Assembly: GCA_032358165.1 (NCBI GenBank)
Contig: JAALGY010000030.1
Coordinates: 992,001 to 1,056,000, forward strand
Origin: Diplosphaera chodatii
Lineage: Eukaryota > Chlorophyta > Trebouxiophyceae > Prasiolales > Stichococcaceae
DNA: 64,000 nucleotides
Direction: 5' to 3'
The notes beneath the pieces are model-generated. The model was given only the letters and a program-made list of their open reading frames with translations. It was not told the DNA's origin and ran no database searches. The position numbers were made by a program, and so were the translations under genes. Below are positions 35,247-45,391 of this stretch, in pieces; within the stretch, counting starts at the first letter, position 1; the number at the start of each line of letters is the position of its first letter.

Positions 35247-38200
35247 GTGCGCACAACAATGACACCGGAGGGATGTGGCCAGCTGGCTGGAGCAAACGTC
35301 AGCATAGCGGCCGATAATGCGCTTTATCTGCAGCTGGCGCTGACAGCTGGGGGAAATCTTTTGGCACTCCTTGTGGTCTGCGTCGCATGGCAGTGCTGGA
35401 AGATATTGTCGGACTTCCGAGCCGCGTTGCTATGGTCAGCCATCTCGACATCACGCATCTAACCTATGATGGATCTGTGTGCGCCCACACGCCTTGCTTG
35501 GTCCGCGTGATGGCGCTGCCGAGAAACTTGGCAGCGGGGTTGATGGTGCCACACCATTGCAGGAGCGTGCTGTCATCAATTGCCCTGCGGGACCTGCGGG
35601 ATTTCCTGGTATCGGACGCAACCCGGCGCCTGGAGGAGACGCGCTCGATCCCACGCATCCTGTGGCAGATCGCATGCCTGCCATTTGCAACCATCGGCGA
35701 CATGCTGAACGACCTGAGATGGCTGTGGGACAAGTGGCTGCACAACGTGCGGGATCACATGCGTGCCTCGCAGCTTCAGGTGTGCCTGATGCTCTGTGGC
35801 GCGGATGCCTTCGTCCAGTCACCGCACTGCTTTGAGCACACGCACATCGTGATGGTGCACTGCATGCCACCCAGGCGCGGAGGCGGCAGGTGCAGTTCAG
35901 CCCTTCCAAGCAAGCGGCAACGGAGCCAAACAGACGGATGCAGCCGCTGGCTGATGCGCCCGCAGCCCGGGCCTCAGCTGATGCCGCCAGCCCACAGCAC
36001 AGCGGTGCATCGGCATCACCCACAGACCAGCACCAGCCCAACGCGCGCGATGGTGGTGTTGCGGGGTCAGTTTTCGGCACAGCCCACATGGTGGCGCGGG
36101 TCGTGGCTGTGGGCGTCAAGACACTGCAGAGCAGCAGCTTCAGGCGGCACCGCACCCGGCGGCGGCGTCCCGTGGAGGGGGACACGCCGCCCAGCAATGT
36201 CCTGTTCCGGTGGCTGCTCCGCGCCTGCCTGGCCTTCCAGGCCTTCGTGTGGCTTCGGGTGCAGTCCTTTCTCCCTTGCTGCAGTGTGGCTGGAAGCTCT
36301 CGAACAGCAATGTTGACAGCCCTATGATGCAGCAGACTGCAGACTGCTGATGCAGCAGACTCAATTTGACTTGCTGCAGCCATGTATCTGCAGTCCTCCT
36401 TTGCGATGGCGGTGCAAGTGCTGCTGCTCGTGGCGACGCTGGGAGCTACATTCCTGGCGGCACCCGCACTCGTAGCAGTCGGTGCCCGCCGGATGCTGTC
36501 AGCCAGGGCTACAGATGCCAAGGCTATGGACGATGGCAGCATGTCAACGCCCCGCAAACAGCCAGCTGGGCAGCCGCATCAAAGGCAGGGTGGGTGGTGC
36601 TGTGGGACTGGTGGTGAGGAAAAGAAACAGCAGTTTCCATGTGCTGTTTGATGTCTCAGCTGTTTTATCTGTTTTCGACATGGTGAAGCCTTTTCGTTCC
36701 CTGGACTAGGCTGGCAAGCAGCAGTTGGCTGGCCGCTGGGCAGATTGTCAGCAATGGACGCTTGGGTCTGCGACACCCTGAAGCAGCACATAAGGCCCCT
36801 GGTGTCAGCGGGTCTCATTGTGACGACCCTGCTGGGGGCGCTGTTACTCAGTGCCTTCTTCACCGTACACATAGGTGTGCATCCCAACCCGCAGCACAGT
36901 CTCCATGCGTGAGTGGCAGTGCAGGTTTGGGTCTTGCTTTGTGTCTGGCACTGGCCTTTTGCATGATTTAGATGACGCATATCTCAGAATGCAGGCCAGG
37001 AAAGCAGGGAGGCGGTCGCAGCAGTCAGGGAGGCTCTGCCCCGAGCATGGGCAGCAAATGCAACGACAAATCACAGTGCAGCTGGACCCGCGTTCTGGCC
37101 TGTGGCGCCCGTCCGCCGTGCGCTGCTGCAGCACAGCCCCCAGGTGGCGGAAGCAGCCGGGCAGGCGGTGCCATGGCTCGAGGCACGGCTCGCGTCTGCT
37201 GTGCAGCACTACAACCTGACGCAGGTCAGTCGTCACTGAGCCTCCACATCCACCGTGCTGACAGCCAGCTGCCGGCAACGCAGGAAATAGAGATTTGCAG
37301 CATCAGTGTGATCACATTCAGCAGCTGGCGACACGTGGATCTAGTCGCTGATGTGTCAATCAACAGGTGGTCGATGGGCTGCGCGTGCTGCACAGCGACC
37401 TGCTGGCGCCACGGCAATGCACCGCGAAGGACCTGGAGGCAGCATTGGTGGCAGTCGCCCGGGCTCGCACTTCGCTTCGGCAGTGCACGCGGCAGCATGC
37501 TGTCCAAGCAGACAAGGTGCCCTGCTGCTGCAGCGCAGCGTGATCGAGCATGCCGATGCAGTCGTGAGGTTTCTGCAGGCAGCAGGGGTGGTGCTGTCAA
37601 AGCATGAGACGCAACCTTGGTTGCTGTAGGTGCAAGAACTGCAGCGTCACCTGGCAGCCGCAGTGCGCGTGCTGCACACATCCTTGCAGGCACAGCGGGG
37701 CAGCGTCCCAGCAGCAGATGCCTGTGCTGCAGCCGAAGATGGCCGCGACGCAGCTGCGGGGCCGCAGGCGGGTGCAGCAGAGGCTGCGCTGGCCACTAGG
37801 GAGGCCGCGCTGGTGCAGCTGGACGCCAGCCTGGCAGCCGAGCAGCGGGTGTTACGGGCGGCGACCGACGCCCTGGATGCGGCGCAGCAGGAGCTCAGCC
37901 AGGCCGAGAAGCGGTACCAGCGCTGCACGGCGGCGCAGGCGCTGCAGGGCCGGCGCCCCACGCAGCCGGCAGATGGGGCTGCCGTCAACAGCCCCAGCCC
38001 TGGAGCTCGCCGCCACCTGCAGGTGACACACTGCACTCGTGACGATCTGTCATGCTGATGCACTGCAGCGTCTGCAAATCGGCACAGTGCTACCCTGCTG
38101 ATGCTAGTTTGATCTCCCACTCACGTTCAGCAGCAAAGTAGTCGTGCTGGCTCTTGGCAGGCTGCGTACCAGAGCTTTGGCCAGCTGCGCCTACGGGAAG

Positions 38201-39842
38201 GCATGAGCAACTTGCAGGTACAGCTGGACCTACCTGCTGCCTTCTGGTATCCTCTGGTTGACGATGCAGTACCAGCACAACCTGTCGGATGGTCCCACCA
38301 CTGCTGAACAGCGTGGGAGTGCAGGTGCTCGGGAGGCAGTTCCTGGGCGCCGCACGCAGCAGCCTGTCGGTGACCAGCGCAGGTGCATCGCAGGAGCTGC
38401 AGCAGCTGGCGCAGGACGCAGCGGAGCCGCTACTCGGCCTGGGTGTGCTGTCAGCATCATCTGCATGGATACACACGCCAGGCTTTCTTCACATGTTCAA
38501 GCAGCTGCCAGTGCTTTGTGCATGGCGGTACCTCCGGGGTCGACAGACATAAGAGGTAACGACTCTCGTCGAACGCAGGCAAGGTGGTCGCCAGCAGCGT
38601 CTGGAATTCATCCTCACTGGCGCTGACTGGCGGCATCGGGATCATGCGCCTATGCCTAGGTGAGCGCCAGCAACAGCTGGAGCAGCATGTGTAGCAATGC
38701 CAGCTGTATAAGTTCTCCGAATCTGACCATGCTGATGTATGCTGGTGCAGGCATCGTCAACTTTGGCATTCAGGGGTCGCTGTTCGTGTTTTTGCTGTAC
38801 GCTCTGCTTGCCGCTGAGACGGACCCGCTCACTTACACCATCCAAGTGCTGGTGCGCCCCAGGCCAGCTGGTCTCTGAGGGGCTCACCTTCCCAGCAGAG
38901 GTCCACAGCCTGCACCAGAATGCTTCAGCAACCACCAACCCTCCTCACCATGTCTCAAGTCTTCTGGAACTGTGACATGCAGCCGCTGTCAGATGACGCC
39001 CGTGAGAAGACGGCAACAGCCTTCAGCGAAGCCCTGAAGTCCGTGTTTGTGTCGACAATAAAACTCGCTGGCTTCCATGCGCTGTTCACCTGGCTCACCT
39101 ACAGGTGACCAAACTGACAAACTGGAGGTATTGCGCGTGGTGATTGCGCCTGCTGCCTCATATGAGGATCACCTGCGAATGAGTGCAGGGCATTTGGCAT
39201 CCATCTGATATACCTGAGCATCCTGGCGTCGGCCGTCGCCGCATGCATGCCGCTGGTGCCGGTGTGCCTGGTGGCGGTCCCCGCGGCATTGCAGCTGCTG
39301 GCACAGGCAGGTCGCTTGTGGTGTGCTGCCTGCTGATGCACACCACATGGCTGCCTGGATATGCCAGTTTGGCTGAGGGTGCATGCAGACGGTGCTGCTG
39401 ACCCTCCTGATCGGCTGCAGGGCCACAACATCTCAGCCGTCGTGCTGTCTGTGCTGCACGTGCTGGCGTACTATGTGGGGGATGCCATCATCATGGCAGA
39501 GGTGCACCCGGTTGCACGTGCGACACGAACTGATATGTAATTTTCGTAAGCGAGAATGGTGCAACATGGACTTTGGAGCCATCCGTGACACGGCTTGTGC
39601 TGTGTAAGCAGGTGCCGGGGTCGCACCGCTTTCCTACTCTGACAGCGCTTGGCGTATTGGGGGGCATCGGCGCATTTGACAATGCTATCCAGGGTGCCCT
39701 GCTCGGGCCGATTCTGCTGAGCTCAATCGCAGTGTTCTTCGACCTGCATGTCCGCCTGATTGCGGGGTTGCCGGCGAGCACATCTGCGGCATCACTGGCC
39801 TCGCTCAGCAGGAGCCGCAGCATGTCTGCCGAGTCATTGTGA
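35247..39842 (+). CDS. TMEM245-like multi-pass membrane protein (AI-2E transporter superfamily)
   Basis: A large polytopic protein whose two ends match TMEM245. The N-terminal exon (ATG 35247 or 35259) has LQLALTAGGNLLALLVVCVAW followed by FRAALLWSAI, the family's opening. The middle contains Arg-rich loops and further helices (RWLLRACLAFQAFVWL at about 36210; MAVQVLLLVATLGATFLAAP at about 36406; VSAGLIVTTLLGALLLSAFF at about 36800). A lumenal or loop region with a long Ala/Gln/Glu-rich helical stretch lies at about 37630-38020. The conserved C-terminal block runs from about 38750 (NFGIQGSLFVFLLYALLAA) through LKSVFVSTIKLAGFHALFTWLTY and LSVLHVLAYYVGDAIIMAE to PGSHRFPTLTALGVLGGIGAF and GALLGPILLSS. 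The stop is at 39840-39842. Substrate unknown. Confidence 0.82.
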
Positions 39843-39989
39843 GGGGTGGGCACATGTACGATAGTCTCAGGATGCTTCGTCCATGTCTTTGCATGGTCTG
39901 CATTAACCATGCGCAATGCCCCACACGGATCGGAACATGCAGCGTATATACTGAAGTTGGTTCATGTTCTGGTCGAGGTTGCGATGCTC

Positions 39990-41641
39990 TCATACCGCCT
40001 GACTCTCTGGCGTGAGCACTGGCATTTTCGGAGTGTACTTCCGATCGCGCTCCCACGACACTTGTGCGAGCATCGTCAACACCGACCGTGCGTCCCGTTC
40101 ATGTGACACTTCCCGCATGAAGGCCGCCCGGTGCACCTCGCCCTTGCCGCCCAGCTTCTGCATGGCAGCAGTGGTCAAGGCACATCAGCCAGGTCACGTT
40201 CACCATGTCATGAAACTTGCAACTCCCGCAAGTGATGCCACACCCAGAAAGAAACGAGCACCGGCTCATGACATCGTGACCAGCTTGCAGGTGGACTGCT
40301 GCTACTGGTCCCACAACGAGGAAAGCAGCCGGTCAGCGGCGCACCTGGATGTACAGGTACATGCCCAGGCGGTCGATCCACAGCAGCTGCGCGGAGGACA
40401 GCTCCTCGAACTTGGCGCCCGTCGCGTCGGCCGCGATGCGCAGCACATCCTCCGCGCGCTCCAGGTTCCAGTGCTCCACCAGCGCCTCCGCCGCCCCCCG
40501 CAGCCTGCAGGTGAACCCCGGAACTCGTGCGCAACCGCTGCAGGGGGTGTTGCTGCTGTGACGCACTTGACCACGGCCAGCACCTGCCTTGGCAAGCACC
40601 CCGCCGCACACTCAAGTGTAGCAAGGTCCCAGCTGCAAGGGATGCAGCCACACTGCAGGCATCATCATGCAGAGCGGTTCAGACGGCCCTTTCCCGCTGC
40701 TGTGCTGCCGGGTCACCTGTCGGGCTCCGCGGCGGCCAGGGCCTCTGCGCTGATGACCTCCGCGGCGGCGCCGGCGCCCAGGCCGCCCACGTAGAACGCC
40801 TCCCTGATGTTCAGGCGGTAGTACAGGTCGCTGTCCTGCGGCGCGTCCACACCCACGCCCTGCACACGACGACGCCAATTAGCCTCGGTCGCCGTTCCAT
40901 ACGTCACCTGTGACACCAGCTGCTGGGCCTGCAGCCGTCTACATATCGAGCGCAAGAAAACCCCACTGCGCTGCAGGAGCTGCCGGTGTGTGAGCAATGC
41001 GACGCTGGTTGCGTGGTTCCGCATGTGGGGTGTTGGCAGTCCGCTCACGTCGCCATGCAGGTGCTTGTGGAGGCCGGCGACCGCGTCCCGCTCGGGCCCC
41101 TGCACCTGCTCCACCTCCCCCTTGAGCGTCACCCGCGCCAGCAGCCGCGCCGGCAGGTCCGCCGCCTGCAGGCCAGGTTGCCCCACTTTGTGGGGCCGCA
41201 GTGAACGGGTGTTGCAGGTGCACGATGCACGCCTGCATGCTGCACATTGTGCACATGTCCAAGCAGGTCACCTGCACGAAGAGACTGCATGCCGGTTTCC
41301 GCAGCAGGTTGGCAGTGTGCACCGCGTCCGCCCGCAGCCGCAGCACTGGCTGGCCCTGCAGTCATGGTGCCAAATGGTGAGGAAAGTCATGCACAGTGAG
41401 ACCATACTGTTCGCATTCAGGTCGGCATGCGACTCGGAAAGATGATAGCAGGGCCAGGTAGGCGGCTCGCCTTGGTGTCCAGCACGTAGGATGCGTAGGT
41501 GCCAAGCGGGTTGCCGTCGTCATCTATGGTGGCAAGCGTGCCGTGCGCAACGATGTCCAGCACCGTGCGGGCAGTCTCCGCGGCTGACGGCTGCGGCGGG
41601 CTGCTCTGCACGGTCTCGACCTCCGCGCTGCTGGGAGCAGC
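39990..41641 (-). CDS. Pyridoxamine-5'-phosphate-oxidase-like FMN split-barrel protein with DUF2470-type tail (N-terminus unresolved)
   Basis: Resembles the plant plastid family of At3g21140/At1g51560. Exons right to left are a Ser/Pro-rich stretch then ETARTVLDIVAHGTLATIDDDG (split here as ETARTVLDIVAHG and TLATIDDDGNPLGTY) at about 41455-41641, RADAVHTANLLRKPACSLFV (about 41270-41335) and ARLLARVTLKGEVEQV with GLHKHLH (about 41055-41170). YYRLNIREAFYVGGLG follows at about 40780-40830. Then comes the C-domain with HWNLERAEDVLRIA and LLWIDRLGMYLYI (about 40350-40480) and EVHRAAFMREVSHERDARS to SWERDRKYTP in the last exon, stop 39990-39992. The first exons with a transit peptide probably lie between 41655 and 42260 but were not found. 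Such proteins bind FMN or haem; activity is not established. Confidence 0.75.
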
Positions 41642-42267
41642 CTGCGGATTGCACAACAGCCGCCAGCTGTCAGTCGCCGCACATGAGCAACGCCACTGAC
41701 TCTCTGCAAGCTGGAGATGGCACACCAGGCTTGGCTTGCGATATGCCAGCTCTCCAATCAAGACTTTTGAACTGCAAGGGCAGCCTTGAACATGGCAGGG
41801 GCGTGAGTGCATCTCATGCTCGCTGCCCATCTGCACCCCAGATCATAGTCGCACCTGCGTGGCGGTGTTGCGGCGTGCTGAGACAGCGATGCAGACGTCT
41901 GCATTCCTCAACACTGCTTGTTGCACAAGGTTGCATCGATCACGGCTGCTGCTGGCCTGCAGATGTACACTCTGCAGTCTGCTGTGCAACTTTGCAACAA
42001 CAGTCCCGCAATTCTGTGATGCGCCAACGGTCTGCATTTTGCTTTGATGCCACAGCATGTGCTGCGCAAGTAGATTCTTGCTGGGGAGATCATATGCGAA
42101 CTTCGCATAGTGCAGTCACTGTCGCATTATCTGCGGCTGGATATGCGGGAACAGCCTGGCGGCTGACCTGCGAGTCGCATCAGTGCCTGTGTCGCTGTGT
42201 GACTGTCAGACAGGACAGGATCAATCGGCACTCCTCGTCCTCGGTGCCCATGGGCCCAAAGGACTGC

Positions 42268-43890
42268 TCATTCATCTGCTATCGCAACATGCTCCTCTGC
42301 CAGAGTGTAGCCCGTGCCAGCACAGCACGACTTTGAGCAAGTGAACACCCCGATGGTCAGCCAGTTCCACGCATCAATGCTGAGCGGGGTATGCAGGCCG
42401 GCGACTCCGCTGCCCCTGCTGTCACTCTGCCACTCAAGGCCCTCACCCAGCGCTGCGTGCAGCGCTGGCATGGCCTGGAGTTCAAACACCCGCGGGGCGC
42501 CACACGCTGGGCACGCCGGCGGCTGTGGCGGTTGCGGCTGCGGCCAGAGGATGCGCCCGCCATAGCTGTACACAGCAAGCATTGGATCGGATTTCTACTG
42601 ACTTTCCTGCTGCTCTGCACTTCTCGGGATGCGCAGCTCGGCTCTGCAGCCAGACATACTGCAGCACTGACCTGTAGCGGACGCACTGCTGCGGCGCTCG
42701 CTGCAGGCGCTTGCTGAACTTCGGGAAGGAGCTGTCGCCACCTGGCAGCGTGTCGGCCTCGTAGGCCTCGCCAGCCCAGCCCTCGCCTGGCACATCTGCC
42801 TGTGCGTGTCAACATCGTGCATGTCAATGGCGTGCATGCCTGAACATGGCACTATACCTGATGTGCTGGCTCGCCAGAGTCACCGTCTGATCATGTTGCT
42901 CATGTGACACATGGTCATCAAGCGGCGGACCATCTCGTGGTCGGCTTCGTACTGGTCGACCAGCGCGGCCACGTGCGCCGCGTCGGCGGGCCGCAGCGCA
43001 TCGGGCGCCGCCTCGGGCTCGGCCCGCCAGCTGATGTAGAACTCCGGCAGCGGGGCCCCGCGCCGCAGCCGCACAGCCCCTGCTGCCGCCGCTGGGGCGC
43101 CCGCCTGCCGCTCGGCAGGGGCCTCCGCGGCCGGCCTGCTGCCAGCGGGTGACCGCCTGGGCTCCGTGGCTGCCGTTGTGTTGCCACCAGCACTGCTGAT
43201 GCTGCTCAGTGCCATGTTGAGGTCCGCGAATGACATTGGGTCGCCGCCGGCCGCGCTGCCTGCCGCTGCGCTGTGGCTGTCGAACCCGAAGCTGGTGGCT
43301 CCAAAGCCGAAGCCTCCAGTGCTGCTGGACGCACCTGGTGCGGCCCCGCTGGCGCTCCTTTCCCGTCGCTGCGCTGCCGCTGGCTCAGCCGCATGCTGCT
43401 GTGACTGGCTGGCTGGCGCATTGCCGTTCATCTTACCAGCAGCTGGCGGCGTAGGCTGTGATGCCGACTGGAGGCGGAACGCCCGCCAGCTGCCTGCTGC
43501 GGTGCCGCACTCCGCGGCTGTGCAGCCCAGGAGGTACAGGGTACGGTCCTCCACGGCATGCCCGACCTGGTCCGCGCTGCATGGCGCATGCGCCTGTGGC
43601 AGTATATTGCAGTAACATCAGATCGTTCACCATCTTCTGCATGCACCAACGCCGCTTCAAAGTGCAACCAACGGCAGTGCACCTGCCGATTGCGCCCTGC
43701 TGCGCAGCGCCGTCACCTGTAAGAGCAGCTGCATCGGCGACGTGCACACTCCGCATAGCATATCCTCCGACGCAAACGCAGCCTTCGCCGCAGTAGGGAC
43801 CACCAGGTCGCCGCCGACCCTGCTTGCGAAAGCATCCACCGGATCGCTGTCAGCAGCCCATGCACCGGGCAGCCCAAGTGCGGCGGCCAT
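42268..43890 (-). CDS. PDCD2/TSR4-like protein
   Basis: Members of this family escort ribosomal protein uS5 (Rps2) during 40S assembly. The ATG at 43888-43890 starts MAAALGLPGAWAADSDPVDAF and SRVGGDLVVP, followed by the zinc-binding LCGVCTSPMQLLLQ. Exon 2 continues TLYLLGCTAAECGTAAGSWRAFR, then a long Ala/Ser/Gly-rich insert with FGFGATSFGFDS, then LPEFYISWRAEPEA (about 43000-43050). Next is the exon with SSFPKFSKRLQRAPQQCVRY (about 42685-42745). The C-terminal zinc part is PACPACGAPRVFELQAMPAL and WNWLTIGVFTCSKSCC, stop at 42268-42270. The paired CxxC motifs and the FPKFSKRLQ...Q..RY box define the family. It is divergent from the octanoyltransferase gene at 212 bp. Confidence 0.88.
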
Positions 43891-44102
43891 GGTGCAGCGA
43901 AATGCTTGGTTGGCCTTGCGTCTTAGCAGTCGGGCGTCATAGGGCTGCACTTTCGATCCAACCGATCGCCTGCGCAGGTTGCAAGCGTGGACCCCACAGG
44001 GGTGTGCATATGGTGCAAGTCCCCAAGGCTCCCACGGCTCGGGAGGGTTGGGCCTCATTCTGCAGTTGCAAGATCGCTGTATCGTTGGCGTGTCCCAACC
44101 AT
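43891..44102. promoter_or_regulatory. Short bidirectional intergenic region (PDCD2-like / octanoyltransferase)
   Basis: Only 212 bp separate two opposite start codons, the tightest divergent pair in the window, so the two promoters must overlap or be shared. No TATA box was recognised. This is geometric inference. Confidence 0.5.
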
Positions 44103-45236
44103 GCAGCGGAGTGTGCAGAGGGCCGTGCAGGCGTCGGATCAGGTGCTGGCCGCCCTGCGCCAGGTGACGCCGCCGGCGCAGCGGGTGCTGCACGTGCAGG
44201 ACTTCGGCAGCGACCCCGTGGGCTACGAGCGGGGGCTGGACATACAGCAGCGGCTGCACGAGAAGCGGCTGGCGGGGACGATCGGCGACACGCTCCTGCA
44301 GCTGCAGGTGTTGGCATGTCACTGGTGCAGCATGCAGGTCACAGCTGCCGTTGGTCATCTCATGGAGAACGGCTCAGCTGTATACCTATTGTGTGAATTT
44401 GCAGCACCCCTCGATCTACACGGTGGGCAAGCGGGGCACGGAGAAGCACCTGCTGGGCGACGAGAAGGAGCTGGCCCGCATCGGGGCGCAGGTCTTCTCC
44501 AGCCCCCGCGGCGGCGAGGTGATCAGTAAACTCACACTTGCACGGATCATGTTGGTCACACCTGACCAGCGAGCATTGCGTGATGTTGCATCGCTGACAG
44601 TCGACCGTGTGCTGATCAAGCGGCGCATGGGCAAGGACACATCGACAGATCTGGTGAACTGATGGTGTGCTGCCCGCTGCACACAGGTCACCTACCACGG
44701 CCCCGGGCAGCTGGTGGTGTACCCCATCGTCAGCCTGCGGGAGCTCGGGCTGGGGGCCAGGGCGTACGTGGAGGGGCTGGAGGACGCGCTGATCCGCACC
44801 GCCGGCGTGCACGGCATCTCAGCCCGGGTGCGGCTGGAGGTCGCGGGTTTTGATGATCCATATCCGTGGGCGTGATGGTCTTGATTCCCTCCTGCTTGGC
44901 CATTCGACGTGCTGCTGAGATGATGCACCTCTGCACCAGGGTCGCGTCAAATGTCGCACGGGCGTGTGGGTGGGGGACCACAAGCTGGCGGCCATCGGCG
45001 TGCGGATATCGCAGGGGGTTGCCACGCACGGTGTGGCGCTGAACGTGTCCACGGACCTGTCGTTCTACCAGCACATCGTGGCCTGCGGCATCAGCAACCT
45101 CAAGGCCACGTCCCTGGAGCAGCTGCTGGGCCACAAGCTGAAGATGGCCGATGTGGCAGCGCACTTTGCAGATGCGTTCGTAAGCACCTTTGGGTACGAG
45201 CGGAGCGTCAGCATTGAGCCATTGAGACGCTACTGA
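44103..45236 (+). CDS. LIP2: Octanoyl-[acyl carrier protein]:protein N-octanoyltransferase (LipB family)
   Basis: Moves octanoate from ACP to lipoyl domains of glycine decarboxylase H-protein and 2-oxoacid dehydrogenases, the first step of protein lipoylation in mitochondria (LIP2) or plastids (LIP2p). ATG at 44103. Exons: helical start with [32 protein letters not shown] (about 44405); SSPRGGEV joined to [14 protein letters not shown] (44500-44735), the LipB substrate pocket; [13 protein letters not shown] with the catalytic Lys (about 44968); and [21 protein letters not shown] with the catalytic Cys (about 45070). Stop at 45234-45236. Both catalytic residues are present. No long targeting leader is obvious, so the organelle is uncertain. 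Confidence 0.93.
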
Positions 45237-45391
45237 GTGACATTTGGGGTTCAATTTTGATCAGACACGACAGCTGTGCAGTCTGCCGCAAAAATTGCAA
45301 AACATTTGATGAATGCCGGACAGACCAGCATGCAACATTGTACATGTTTACACATGCTACATGCAATTTACATTGCGCACAGCGCCTCAGC